A DNA stretch of 64,000 nt from Streptomyces cylindrosporus (GCF_022698165.1 NZ_JALDAY010000013.1:1-64000), one strand, 5' to 3'. Counted from the first letter of the stretch, positions 41,494-49,996 are shown. Made by a program: numbers and translations. The notes: generated by a model not told the origin, from the letters alone.

Positions 41494-42030
41494 ATGCCGG
41501 AGCGTGAGAACCCCGCGGGGGCGATGGACGACGTCGATGCGGTCACCCGTGCGGTGCTGACCGCGTCCCGCCTGCTGGTGGCGGTCTCCGCCCGCTCGCT
41601 GGCCGAGGTCGAGGAGCGGGTGACGCTCCCGCAGTTCCGCATGCTGGTCGTGCTGTCCACCCGCGGCGCCACCAAGCTGGTGACCCTCGCCGACCTGCTG
41701 CAAGTGGCGCCGTCCACGGCGATGCGCATGGTCGACCGGCTGATCGCGGCCGGGCTCGCCGACCGGCAGACCAATCCGGGCAACCGCCGCGAGACCCTGC
41801 TGCAGCTCACCGAGGAGGGCCGGCGCACCGTCGAGGACGTCACCGCGCGGCGCCGCCTGGAGATCGCCGCCATCGTCGAGCGGCTCTCCCCGATCCAGCG
41901 CCTGGCGCTCGTGGAGGCCCTGGGTGCCTTCAACAAGGCGGGAGGCGAGCCCCCCGCTCCCGCCCTGGACGACCCGGAACCGCATCCGCTCGGCTGGGTC
42001 GTCGACGGTGTGATGGCACACGACACCTGA
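41494..42030 (+). CDS. MarR-family regulator, candidate TTTGCA-palindrome regulator
   Basis: A 178-residue winged helix protein: dimerisation helix (ADAVTRAVL-like, VDAVTRAVLTASRLLVAVS), LPQFRMLVVLSTRGATKLVTLADLL, recognition helix QVAPSTAMRMVDRLIAAGLA and wing RQTNPGNRRETLLQLTEEGRR. The only MarR in the region, it sits in the middle of the TTTGCA-palindrome cluster and in one unit with the PP2C gene. MarR dimers bind 15-20-bp palindromes. Its leader (41469-41486) has a degenerate TTCGGC-AAG-GTAAAA match. I infer it controls the surrounding genes; no binding is proven. Confidence 0.9.
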   Translation: MPERENPAGAMDDVDAVTRAVLTASRLLVAVSARSLAEVEERVTLPQFRMLVVLSTRGATKLVTLADLLQVAPSTAMRMVDRLIAAGLADRQTNPGNRRETLLQLTEEGRRTVEDVTARRRLEIAAIVERLSPIQRLALVEALGAFNKAGGEPPAPALDDPEPHPLGWVVDGVMAHDT

Positions 42031-42088
42031 CGCTCCTCCCGGCAGCGCGTCACGATTCCCGGACGGCTCTTCTCCGAGGCCCAAAGAT

Positions 42089-42103
42089 TTTGCATAATGC
42101 AAG
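42089..42103. promoter_or_regulatory. TTTGCA-N3-TGCAAA site (one mismatch)
   Basis: TTTGCA-TAA-TGCAAG, 11 of 12 arm positions, about 130 bases upstream of the membrane-protein start at 42234. Confidence 0.65.
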
Positions 42104-42233
42104 GGAATTGTGAACGGCGGCAACACGGCCGTGCTTCGGCGGTGCGCGGGCCATGTGGTTGTCGACCACAGGGCGTGGCCGTAAGCGCGGCGAGAGCGCT
42201 CGCCGGGGACGGAACGGACAGGAAGGTGCGGGG

Positions 42234-42968
42234 GTGACACGCGTGCGCCGGAGGCGGCATCACTCGGCCCCGCCCGAACACCACCTCATGGCGTACTTGC
42301 GCACCTCGGTGTGGGGCCCGGCGGAGTTCGTCGGGCGGCCGCCCTGGTGGCTCCTGACGGAGGGGCTCGTGGCCGGGATCCTCGCTGCCGGGGCGATCGT
42401 CGGTACGACACTCTTCGGTGCCTGGACGGGCAGGCCCTCGCTGGCCGACGGCGAGGCGGGCCTGGTGTGCGCGGGGGCGCTGGCCGTGTACCTCTACTTC
42501 GTGGGGGCCGGACGCGCGCTGATCGGCATCACCGCGCTGCTCGGAGTGTGCCTCGCGCTCCAGGCCCCGCAGGCCGCTGCCGGGATGGTGCTGGCCGAAC
42601 GGGGGCAGGTGCAGTCCGTGGTGGTGACGTCCGTCCAGGACGGCCGAGCGGCGGAAGGCGGGCGTGCCCGCTACCTGTGCTCGGTGGCGGACACCGACGG
42701 CGTCCCGCTCAAGGTCCGCATCTGGCGCGGCTGCGGAGAAGCGACCCGGCCCGGCGACGCCCTCGCTGTCGTGTCGGACCCCGAGGGGCGGGTGCCCCCG
42801 CGCGGCGCGCAGACGGGGGCTGGCATGTCAGGGCCGGTGCGCGACCTGGCCCCCTGGGCCGCAGCCCTCGTCGTGGGGAGCCTCGTCGCCGTCGTTCGCT
42901 CCTACCGCCTCTCCCGCCCTTACGAGACCGTGCCCCCGTTCGGCACCGGCCAGGCCGGCCACCGCTGA
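42234..42968 (+). CDS. integral membrane protein, function unknown
   Basis: A 244-residue protein with three or four transmembrane helices (WWLLTEGLVAGILAAGAIVG; AGLVCAGALAVYLYFVGAG; ALIGITALLGVCLALQAP; LAPWAAALVVGSLVAVVRSY). Between the third and fourth is an extracytoplasmic domain of about 75 residues (QSVVVTSVQDGRAAEGGRA, RIWRGCGEATRPGDALAVV) with two Cys. It starts at GTG 42234 behind AGGAAGG. Stop and the stop of the convergent DUF4142 gene are adjacent. The arrangement of helices and small domain recalls the Rv1733c type, but I could not make a family match. Confidence 0.65.
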   Translation: MTRVRRRRHHSAPPEHHLMAYLRTSVWGPAEFVGRPPWWLLTEGLVAGILAAGAIVGTTLFGAWTGRPSLADGEAGLVCAGALAVYLYFVGAGRALIGITALLGVCLALQAPQAAAGMVLAERGQVQSVVVTSVQDGRAAEGGRARYLCSVADTDGVPLKVRIWRGCGEATRPGDALAVVSDPEGRVPPRGAQTGAGMSGPVRDLAPWAAALVVGSLVAVVRSYRLSRPYETVPPFGTGQAGHR

Positions 42969-43709
42969 TCAGCCGGCCGACGGGCTGGGCGTCGGGGAGG
43001 CGGTGTTGACGTTCAGGTCGGGGCGGGCGGTGAGGACGACAACGGGCGATCCCGGCTGGGGCGGCGGCGGGGTGAGCTGCTCCTTGGGGAGCTTGGGCGG
43101 AGTGGTCTGCTGGAAGTTGACCTGCTCGAAATTGACGACCCCGGTCTTCTCCAGCACGGTGATGTGGTCCAGCACGGTGTCGTTGGCCAGGTCGGCGAGC
43201 TGACGTACGAGGGTGTTCTTGGTGCTGGCGCGGATCTTGGCGATGGTCGGGAAGATCTGGCCGTGCGTGACGCGCATGATGTTGGCGGCGGTCGTGTCGA
43301 ACTGCTTCCCCGACTCGGCCGCCGAGGTCTGCACGAACTGCTGCTGTTGCGGGGTGGCCTGGTTGGGCAGCGTGATGTTCAGCTCGGGGGCGATCTTGCG
43401 GCACAGCTCGTCCAGGCCGGCGTGCCCCACGATCAGGTGCCTGCCCGCCTCCCGCATCTCCTCCGTGGACCCCTTCTCCAGCGCCAGCTCGCCCAACGGG
43501 TACTCCCACAGCCCGGCGGAACGGACCTTGACGACGAAGTCACGGTCGGCCTCGGTGAGCGGGCCGTACCGGGTGCTGGCGACGACGCGGCTCGGATCGC
43601 CGGAGACGGTCGTCACGCCGAGCATGGCGGGATAGGCGAGCGCCGTGAGGGTCAGCCCCAGCGCGCCGACCACGAAGACGGTTCCTGCCGTGTTGCGGGA
43701 GATGGGCAT
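42969..43709 (-). CDS. DUF4142 protein 1
   Basis: A 246-residue protein. An N-terminal anchor (TVFVVGALGLTLTALAYPAM) precedes a DUF4142 domain (about 50-190: LTEADRDFVVKVRSAGLWEYPLGE, AGRHLIVGHAGLDELCRKIA, NIMRVTHGQIFPTIAKI), a ferritin-like four-helix bundle with His and Glu residues, and a Pro-rich tail. It starts at ATG 43709 behind GGAGG. It is a close paralogue of the protein at 43825. DUF4142 proteins are exported in stress-related envelopes; their reaction is not known. Confidence 0.85.
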   Translation of the reverse strand: MPISRNTAGTVFVVGALGLTLTALAYPAMLGVTTVSGDPSRVVASTRYGPLTEADRDFVVKVRSAGLWEYPLGELALEKGSTEEMREAGRHLIVGHAGLDELCRKIAPELNITLPNQATPQQQQFVQTSAAESGKQFDTTAANIMRVTHGQIFPTIAKIRASTKNTLVRQLADLANDTVLDHITVLEKTGVVNFEQVNFQQTTPPKLPKEQLTPPPPQPGSPVVVLTARPDLNVNTASPTPSPSAG

Positions 43710-43771
43710 GCGGCCTCCAGGCGTGAGCGGCTTGTACGCCAGGGGGTACGGGCGCGCCGGGCCGACCGATC

Positions 43772-43786
43772 ATTGCGCTAGGTAAA
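43772..43786. promoter_or_regulatory. TTTGCA-N3-TGCAAA site (degenerate) before DUF4142-1
   Basis: ATTGCG-CTA-GGTAAA, 8 of 12 arm positions, 62 bases upstream of DUF4142 protein 1. Weak alone, it is supported by position in the cluster. Confidence 0.3.
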
Positions 43787-43824
43787 ATTTGCAGGGGGGA
43801 GCGTGTTGTGTGTCACATTGCCGG

Positions 43825-44589
43825 TCATCCAACGGTCGGGGTGGGGGACGGCGACGGAGTGGCGGTCGGGCCGGTCGGCACCCCGTCGGTCGCCAGTCCG
43901 GAGGGCACCGTGAGGGCGACCACGGGCGCCCCCGGCTGAGGCACCGGCGGCGTCACCTGGCTGGACGGAAGCTTCGGCGGGTTGGTCTCCATGTTGTTGA
44001 CCTGGTTGAAGTTGACCACCCCGGTGTTCTCCATCTGTGTGATGTGGTCCAGGACCACGTCGTTGGCCTGGTCGGCCAGCTGGCGCACGAGGGTGTTCTG
44101 GGTGGTGGCACGGATCTTGGCGATGGTGCTGAAGATCGAGCCGTGCGTCACGCGGAGGATGTTGGCGAAGTCGGAGTCGAACTGCTTGCCGGTGTCGGAC
44201 TTGAACGTGTCCAGGAAGCCCTGCTGCTGAGGGGTGGGCTGGTTGGGGATGGTGATGTTCAGTTCGGGGGCGATCTTGCGGCAGCTGGCGTCGAGGGCGG
44301 CGTGCCCGATGACCAGGTGCCGACCCGCTTCCCGCACGGCCGCGGTCGTCCCCTTCTTCATGGCCAGATCACCCGAGGGACCTTCCCACAGCCCGGCGGA
44401 ACGCACGAAGACGACGAAGTTGCGGTCGGCCTCGGTGAGTGGCCCCCAGCGGGTGCTCGCGATCACGCGTGACTGGTCGCTGGACACGGTCTGGATGCCG
44501 AGCATGCTCGGGTAGGCCAGGGCGGCGAGCGTGACGCTCAGGGCGCCGCCGACGAAGACGGTTCCGATCGTGCTGCGCGAGATGGGCAT
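43825..44589 (-). CDS. DUF4142 protein 2
   Basis: A 254-residue paralogue of DUF4142 protein 1, with the same anchor (TVFVGGALSVTLAALAYPSM), four-helix bundle (LTEADRNFVVFVRSAGLWEG, AGRHLVIGHAALDASCRKIA, NILRVTHGSIFSTIAKI) and a Pro/Thr-rich tail ending in TPSPSPTPTVG. It lies directly downstream of the other DUF4142 gene in sequence order but each has its own upstream palindrome-like site, so they are probably separate transcription units. Confidence 0.85.
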   Translation of the reverse strand: MPISRSTIGTVFVGGALSVTLAALAYPSMLGIQTVSSDQSRVIASTRWGPLTEADRNFVVFVRSAGLWEGPSGDLAMKKGTTAAVREAGRHLVIGHAALDASCRKIAPELNITIPNQPTPQQQGFLDTFKSDTGKQFDSDFANILRVTHGSIFSTIAKIRATTQNTLVRQLADQANDVVLDHITQMENTGVVNFNQVNNMETNPPKLPSSQVTPPVPQPGAPVVALTVPSGLATDGVPTGPTATPSPSPTPTVG

Positions 44590-44652
44590 CGTGCCTCCTG
44601 GGGCGGCCGGCGGGGTCGTCGGCGGATACGGGCCCGCAGCGGAAAGAGAACC

Positions 44653-44683
44653 TTTGCTTCAAGTAAAGGTTGCACTATGCCAC
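44653..44683. promoter_or_regulatory. two adjacent degenerate TTTGCA-type sites before DUF4142-2
   Basis: TTTGCT-TCA-AGTAAA (44653-44667, symmetric except one pair) followed by GTTGCA-CTA-TGCCAC (44669-44683), 63 bases upstream of the start codon at 44589. Confidence 0.4.
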
Positions 44684-44702
44684 ATAGATGTCCGTGGACC
44701 GC

Positions 44703-46637
44703 CTACCGCACGTGCAGCCACAGGGCTTTCGACGGTGTGCCGTCGCCGTTCGTGGCGACGACCATGTACCAGCCCGAGGGGACGAGTGACGGATCGCCGG
44801 GAATCCGGACGGTGAGTGATGTACCGGTGCGGCGGATCACCTTCAGGGCGACGGAGCGCTGGTCGAAGTCCGTGACGTGAGTGGCCGATCCGGGCCGCAT
44901 GAGCCGGACGCGGGTGATACCGGCGGCGTCCGCCGACCGGAGGGCGATGTCGTCGCCGCGGTCCGCCCGGGTCCTTCCGCCGAGGTCGAGACGGGGACGT
45001 GCGCCGTGGAAGAGGTAGGGAGGCGAGAAGACCTCGACGCGCTGTTCGAAGTGGCCGGGGCGGGAGTCGGCCTTGTCGGAGAAGAGCGGGTCGGAGCCGA
45101 AGACGGCGACGCGGCCGTCGGGCAGGAGCAGGGCCTCGGTGTGGTAGTTCCGGCCGACGGCCGGATCGGCGGCCGGGGTGAAGGAGTTGGCCGCGGGGTC
45201 GTAGAACTGCGCCCTGAGGATGTCACTGGCCCCCTTGCCGCGGTATCCGGAGCTGCCGCCGGTGGTGAAGACGGTGTCGTCCGGCATGATCACGCTGTTG
45301 AGGTAGCGGGTGTTCTCCGGCAGGCGCGGACCCGGTGTGAAGGAGGGGTGTGGGGCGCCGAGGTCGACGATCGCCGTGCGGGAGGTCGCGGCCCGCGACT
45401 CGCCCACGCCTCCGCCGCCGAGCACCATGATTTTCCCGTTCTGCGCGGGCGGCAGCAGGACGGAGGAGGACGTCTCCAGGATGTCCGGGTCGGTGAGGCC
45501 GGGCACCGGGGTGAAGGTGTTGGCCTTGAGGTCCCACAGGCCGGGGGCGCGGCCCTTGTCGGCGGGCCCGTAGCCGGCGTTGGAGCCGGTGTAGAAGATC
45601 TTGCGCCTGCCGGTGAGGAAGAAGGACGGGTAGGTGGGGAAGTAGCGGGTGGGCGCCTTGGACCAGGTCTTGGAGGCCGGGTCGTAGATCTCGTTCTTGC
45701 CGGGCACGACCTGCCCGATGTCGTCCAGCCCAGAGACGGCCAGTACGCGGCCGTCGGAGAGGGTGGTGAGGGTCGGGTACCAGCGGGTCTCGCTCATCGA
45801 GCCGACCTTGGTGTACTTCTCGGTGACCGGGTCGAACTCGTAGGCGTCCTTGGTGCCTTGGAAGTCCTTCTTGTCGAGGCCGAGTTTGTTGGCGATGCCG
45901 TAGAGGTTGTCGGCGTCCTCACCCTTCAGGCCCTGGATCGCGTACTGCTCGGTGGCATTGGTGATGCCGAGCGGTCCCTCCTCGACGGCCTCGACGAAGA
46001 CACGGGCCTCGCTCGCGGTGACAGTGACGCTGCCGCCCCGGCCGGTGGGCGTCTTCTTGGCGGCGGGCACACGTACGGCGAACTGCGAGCGGTACTCGAC
46101 GCCGGCGGGGGAGCGGAAGACGGTTCCCTTGGGGAAGGTGCGGGCCTTGTCCGGGTCCTCGTTCTTGACCAGCATGGCACCGCCCGCGCGTTTGACGTCG
46201 CCCTTGAGGACCTCGTATCGCGCGGTGCCGCCGGCGATGAGGATCTTTCCGTCGGGCAGCTGGGTGTGGCCGCCGCAGAACAGGTCGGCGGGGGTGTCGA
46301 TCTTCCGGAAGGTGCCGGTGGCCGGGTCCCAGAGGGTGCTCTTGAAGGAACCGCCCTTGAACTGCTTGACGTTGTTTCCGCTTCCGGCGATCAGCAGGAC
46401 CTTGCCGGTGTGCAGCAGGATCGCGTGGATGGAGTTGAGCTCGTACTGCTTGCGCAGGGTGGCCAGGGTCCAGTGGCCGTACCGCGCCTTGTACTCGGGC
46501 TGGTTGATCTCGTAGCGGTGATAGGCGTGCTGGGCGAAACCCGCCACAGCCGGGGCGTTGACGGCGACGAGCGCGGCGGCGGCCGCGATGCCGAGCAGGG
46601 TCTTGCGGGTCGTCGGGCGGGACGGGCGCTTGGCCAT
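44703..46637 (-). CDS. GlxA-like copper radical oxidase 2
   Basis: A 644-residue paralogue of the protein at 33748, with a signal-anchor (TLLGIAAAAALVAVNAPAVAG), kelch blades and the same candidate copper-radical residues: Cys 121 (DLFCGGH), Tyr of ETRWYPT, Tyr-His of GRNYHTE and His of THVTDFDQR. The C-terminal Ig-like domain ends in GTPSKALWLHVR. It differs from copy 1 by shorter loops in the insert after residue 190. A perfect TTTGCA palindrome lies 87 bases upstream. Two such oxidases in one region without a neighbouring cslA is unusual. Confidence 0.88.
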   Translation of the reverse strand: MAKRPSRPTTRKTLLGIAAAAALVAVNAPAVAGFAQHAYHRYEINQPEYKARYGHWTLATLRKQYELNSIHAILLHTGKVLLIAGSGNNVKQFKGGSFKSTLWDPATGTFRKIDTPADLFCGGHTQLPDGKILIAGGTARYEVLKGDVKRAGGAMLVKNEDPDKARTFPKGTVFRSPAGVEYRSQFAVRVPAAKKTPTGRGGSVTVTASEARVFVEAVEEGPLGITNATEQYAIQGLKGEDADNLYGIANKLGLDKKDFQGTKDAYEFDPVTEKYTKVGSMSETRWYPTLTTLSDGRVLAVSGLDDIGQVVPGKNEIYDPASKTWSKAPTRYFPTYPSFFLTGRRKIFYTGSNAGYGPADKGRAPGLWDLKANTFTPVPGLTDPDILETSSSVLLPPAQNGKIMVLGGGGVGESRAATSRTAIVDLGAPHPSFTPGPRLPENTRYLNSVIMPDDTVFTTGGSSGYRGKGASDILRAQFYDPAANSFTPAADPAVGRNYHTEALLLPDGRVAVFGSDPLFSDKADSRPGHFEQRVEVFSPPYLFHGARPRLDLGGRTRADRGDDIALRSADAAGITRVRLMRPGSATHVTDFDQRSVALKVIRRTGTSLTVRIPGDPSLVPSGWYMVVATNGDGTPSKALWLHVR

Positions 46638-46724
46638 CGGGACTGCCTCCGCGGACGGGCGGGCCGGGCGTGGACGTACCGACGACTACCGTGCCCATAC
46701 CGGCCCGCCCGGGAGACACGCGCG

Positions 46725-46739
46725 TTTGCATTGTGCAAA
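46725..46739. promoter_or_regulatory. TTTGCA-N3-TGCAAA palindrome (perfect)
   Basis: TTTGCATTGTGCAAA, in the gap between the GlxA-like gene (minus, start 46637) and the 3' end of the DUF4396 gene. Confidence 0.75.
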
Positions 46740-46801
46740 ATGCCCCGATGTGAGCAATGCGGGCGCCGTGTGTGGATGCCAGGTGCTGTGGGTCGGCGCG
46801 G

Positions 46802-47506
46802 TTACATCCGTTCCTTCCAGCCGGCGCGGACCAGCCAGCCGTTGACGGGCCAGGCCGTGAAGAAGCCGACGATCATGGCGAGCTGCATCAGCAGCCAGTA
46901 CGCGGCCGTGGTTTTGGCCAGTCCCGGCGCGAAGAGCACCTCCTGGTAGAACCACATACCCGCGAAGAGGCCGATTTGGAACGACACGATGGAGAAGGTG
47001 TCGGCCTTGACGGCCGCCCACAGTCCCCGCGCGGGTCCGATGTCGCGCATGGGGGCGATGGTGAAGTACTGGAAGCCGACGCCCAGCAACCAGGCCAGGC
47101 TGAAGTCCAGCAGGAAATCGGCGTACAGCGGTTTGCCCGCGATCGTCATGCCGGTCGACCGCACCAGCCACTCGCCGACGATGTCGCCCAGCACGCACCC
47201 GGCGCCGCAATGGCTGATGGCCTTGGCGGAGGTGACCCATTCCGGCAGCTTCTCCGGATCCACCTCGCCCTCCCGCTTGATCACCGGCCGCGAGGTGCGC
47301 CGGCCGTGGCGGACGTAGAACCACAGGGCGGCCGGACCCCAGTACAGGGCCGTGATCGGGTAGACCAGGTGCATGATCCACATGCGTTGGCGGTATCCGC
47401 GCAGTGTCATGTCCGCCGCGATCAGCAGGGCGCTCGCCCCTGCCGCGGCCAGCGAGGCCCAGCCCAGCGCCTCCAGCCAGGCCGCCGGTTGGTGGTGCGG
47501 CTCCAT
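46802..47506 (-). CDS. DUF4396 membrane protein
   Basis: A 234-residue membrane protein with about six hydrophobic segments (LGWASLAAAGASALLIAAD; IMHLVYPITALYWGPAALW; ISHCGAGCVLGDIVGEWLV with a His-Cys pair; LLLMQLAMIVGFFTAWPVN as LLMQLAMIVGFFT). The ISHCGAGC stretch and the HLVYPITALYWGP stretch are typical of DUF4396. The family is found near metal- and stress-response genes; function unknown. The ATG at 47506 lies five bases beyond the end of the zinc-ribbon gene, so the two are one unit. Confidence 0.8.
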   Translation of the reverse strand: MEPHHQPAAWLEALGWASLAAAGASALLIAADMTLRGYRQRMWIMHLVYPITALYWGPAALWFYVRHGRRTSRPVIKREGEVDPEKLPEWVTSAKAISHCGAGCVLGDIVGEWLVRSTGMTIAGKPLYADFLLDFSLAWLLGVGFQYFTIAPMRDIGPARGLWAAVKADTFSIVSFQIGLFAGMWFYQEVLFAPGLAKTTAAYWLLMQLAMIVGFFTAWPVNGWLVRAGWKERM

Positions 47507-47511
47507 CGGCG

Positions 47512-47757
47512 TCACCTCTCGTGGAGGTGGGCCGTCGCCACTCGCCCCGGCCGCATGATGCGTATCTTGCGGCTTTCGCAGGCGGGGCAGCGGGGTGACT
47601 GCAGTGGCGAGGGCACGCGCCTGCCGCCGAGGTGATAGATCGCGGTGATCCGCGCGTGCTCGTCCACGGACACGTCGATGTCGTATGTGCTTTCCCAGCC
47701 GTGTCCGCAGTCGAGGCACGCGAACGAGTAGGAGCGCTGGACGTGCTCGTTGTGCAT
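47512..47757 (-). CDS. small zinc-ribbon protein
   Basis: An 81-residue protein starting at ATG 47757 behind GGAGG. Two CxxC pairs (ACLDCGHGW and RCPACESRK) form a zinc ribbon, with a YDIDVSVDEHARI region between. The ends are basic (RIMRPGRVATAHLHER). This gene sits ahead of the DUF4396 gene and is preceded 49 bases away by the strongest palindrome in the region. It may be a regulator or metallo-chaperone. Confidence 0.72.
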   Translation of the reverse strand: MHNEHVQRSYSFACLDCGHGWESTYDIDVSVDEHARITAIYHLGGRRVPSPLQSPRCPACESRKIRIMRPGRVATAHLHER

Positions 47758-47803
47758 GGCCCACCTCCTTGGGTACTCAGGGTGTCCAGAGATCCCCGTA
47801 CCC

Positions 47804-47824
47804 AATTTTGCACAGTGCAAAATT
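47804..47824. promoter_or_regulatory. extended TTTGCA-N3-TGCAAA palindrome (9-bp arms)
   Basis: The core is TTTGCACAGTGCAAA at 47807-47821, extended by two more matching bases-plus-T on each side to 9-bp arms over 21 bp. It is the best copy in the window, 47 bases before the zinc-ribbon start and between it and the 3' end of the CLC gene. Confidence 0.8.
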
Positions 47825-47848
47825 GCGATTCGGGTGGGCCGGGCGGCA

Positions 47849-49639
47849 TCAGGAGGTTGTGTGCACCGCGCGCAGCGCGCTCTGGTGGCTGAGCCAGCCG
47901 ACCGGCTTGCCGTGTTCGGATTCGAGGACCGGTACGCCGGTTCCGGCAGCTGACAGCAGGGTGTGCAGGGCCTGGGCGAGAGGCTGCTCGGCCAGAACGG
48001 GAGCAGGCGTCTCGGCCAGCTGACCCACCCGGGTCGGCGCGTCCTCCGGCTGTTCCGTGAGTGCCTCGGCCACCGCCTGCGCGGTGACGACACCGGTGTA
48101 TACACCGGTGTCGTCGGTGACCGGGAGGGCGCCGTGGCCCGACAGGCTCAGCAGGTCGGCGGCGTCGGCGAGGGTGGTGGAGGCCGCGAGGGGGGAGGGC
48201 AGCGGTTCCATGACGGCGCCGACGTGCTGGGTGCCGATCCGGGCGCCGGGGGCGGGGCCTTCGAGGTCGATGCCGCGGCGGCGCAGTTTGAGGGTGTAGA
48301 TGGTGTCGTGGGTCAGCAGCCGGCTGGTGGCAGTGGCCAGGACGATCGCGAGCATCAGCGGCAGGATGATCGAGTACTCGCCGGTGAGCTCGAAGAGGAT
48401 GACGACCGCGGTGATCGGCGCCCGTGCCGCGCCGGCGAACACTGCGCCCATGCCGACCAGCGCGTACGCCCCCACCGCGCCGGCGGACTGAGGCAGCAGA
48501 TGGTGCACACCGATGCCGTAGGCCGAGCCCAGCATGGCTCCGATGAACAGGCTCGGTGCGAACACCCCGCCGGAGCCGCCGATGCCGATGGTCAGGCTCG
48601 TCGCCAGCATCTTTCCGACCAGGAGCAGGAGCAGGAAACCGACCGCGTATCCGCCCTCGGTGGCCTTCTGCAGGACGGGGTAGCCGACGCCGTACATCTC
48701 CGGCAGGGCGAGGAGCAACAGGCCGAGTACCACTCCGCCGACTGCCGGGCGCAGCCATTCCGGGCCGCGCCAGAGCCAGTCGCAGGCGTCCTCGATCAGG
48801 TACAGGAACCGGGAGAAGCCCACGCCGACCACGGCGGCGCCGATACCGAGCGCGGCGAACAGGCCGTACTGGGTGAGGTGGTCGACGTGGAAGTCGGGCA
48901 GGCTCAGGAAGGCGTTGTCGCCGAAGGCGGCGCGTCCGATGACGCTCGCGGTGACGCTGGCCAGTACGAGGGCGCCGAAGGCTTCGGCGCTGAAGGTGCC
49001 GAGGATGAGCTCCATGGCGAAGAACACGCCGGCCAGCGGGGCGTTGAAGGTGGCCGCGATGCCGCCCGCCGCGCCACAGGCGACCAGCAGTTTCATCCGG
49101 CCCTCGGTCACCTTCGTCACCCGGCCGAGGGTGGAACCGAGCGCCGAGCCGATCTGCACGATCGGGCCCTCGCGGCCCACCGAGCCGCCCGAGCCGATGC
49201 ACAGGGCGGAGGCCAGCGTTTTCACCACGGCGACCTTGGGGCTGATGCGCCCGCCGCGCTGGGCGACCGCGAGCATCACCTCGGGCACCCCGTGCCCGCG
49301 CGCCTCCTTCGCGAACCGGTTCACCAGGGGCCCGTACAGCAGGCCGCCGATCACCGGGGCGAGGAGCACGAAGTACGGGCCGAGCCACGGCACGTGCGGA
49401 TTGTCCGCGCCCGGCGAGGCGGCGTAGTCGGCGTGGCCGGAGAGGAGGCGGGTGAAGGTCTTGATGCACCAGCGGAAGACGATCGAGCCGGCTCCCGCCC
49501 CGGCGCCGACGGCTACGGCCAGGGCCATCAGCCCCCAAGGGGCGTTGCGCAGTCCCGCGACGCTTGGTGCTGGGGTGAATCCACTGGTTGTGCTGCTGGA
49601 CACGTGCTTCCCGTCCGTTGCTGCGGGTATGGCGCTCAT
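47849..49639 (-). CDS. CLC-type chloride/proton transporter with CBS domains
   Basis: A 596-residue protein with the CLC selectivity motifs GSGGSVGREGPIVQIG (gating Glu in GREGP, so a H+-coupled exchanger rather than a channel) and GIGGSGGVFAPSLFIG. The C-terminal 150 residues contain two CBS motifs (VGAVMEPLPSPLAASTTLADAA; VGQLAETPAPVLAEQPLAQAL). It starts at ATG 49639 behind AAGGGAAGG. A perfect palindrome ends 18 bases before the start, so it should cover the promoter or the ribosome-binding region. Confidence 0.92.
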   Translation of the reverse strand: MSAIPAATDGKHVSSSTTSGFTPAPSVAGLRNAPWGLMALAVAVGAGAGAGSIVFRWCIKTFTRLLSGHADYAASPGADNPHVPWLGPYFVLLAPVIGGLLYGPLVNRFAKEARGHGVPEVMLAVAQRGGRISPKVAVVKTLASALCIGSGGSVGREGPIVQIGSALGSTLGRVTKVTEGRMKLLVACGAAGGIAATFNAPLAGVFFAMELILGTFSAEAFGALVLASVTASVIGRAAFGDNAFLSLPDFHVDHLTQYGLFAALGIGAAVVGVGFSRFLYLIEDACDWLWRGPEWLRPAVGGVVLGLLLLALPEMYGVGYPVLQKATEGGYAVGFLLLLLVGKMLATSLTIGIGGSGGVFAPSLFIGAMLGSAYGIGVHHLLPQSAGAVGAYALVGMGAVFAGAARAPITAVVILFELTGEYSIILPLMLAIVLATATSRLLTHDTIYTLKLRRRGIDLEGPAPGARIGTQHVGAVMEPLPSPLAASTTLADAADLLSLSGHGALPVTDDTGVYTGVVTAQAVAEALTEQPEDAPTRVGQLAETPAPVLAEQPLAQALHTLLSAAGTGVPVLESEHGKPVGWLSHQSALRAVHTTS

Positions 49640-49657
49640 TGCCTTCCCTTCCCTACC

Positions 49658-49672
49658 TTTGCATTATGCAAA
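49658..49672. promoter_or_regulatory. TTTGCA-N3-TGCAAA palindrome (perfect)
   Basis: TTTGCATTATGCAAA, identical to the copy at 33654, immediately upstream of the CLC gene. Confidence 0.75.
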
Positions 49673-49734
49673 ACGAGTCAAGGGTGTGCGTCACAGGCCG
49701 GTGTCCGTCGATCGGGGGCGAAGAGCCGCTTGGA

Positions 49735-49984
49735 GCACGGGGGCTTCCCCGCCGCTGATCGTGGTGGGGGTCGACGGGGCCGAGACGAGCCGGGCGGCGT
49801 TGCGCTGAGCCGCTCGCCACGTACGGCATGCCGGTGGACCTCTCGGACACCGACTTCGGGAAACGGGCCCACGCGAACCTGTGGGCACGGCGCGTTCGCC
49901 GCGGTGCTGCTCGGTTCCGTCAGCCACCACTGCGTGCACCACGCCATGTGCCCGGTCCTGGTGGTCCGGGCCGACAGCGCCTGA
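49735..49984 (+). pseudogene. universal stress protein relic
   Basis: The N-terminal PLIVVGVDGAETSRAALR (ATP-binding strand of the USP fold) ends in a stop at 49808, and the C-terminal FAAVLLGSVSHHCVHHAMCP followed by VLVVR continues in another frame to 49984. The two ends are only about 170 bases apart, so most of the domain is missing. This is the only content of the gap 49640-49996 apart from the palindrome at 49658. Confidence 0.7.
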
Positions 49985-49996
49985 CCCTTCGTGGTG

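Noticed and set aside
49678..49693. TCAAG near the CLC gene
   Set aside because: The next similar half-site is 13 bases away, off the 11-bp period.
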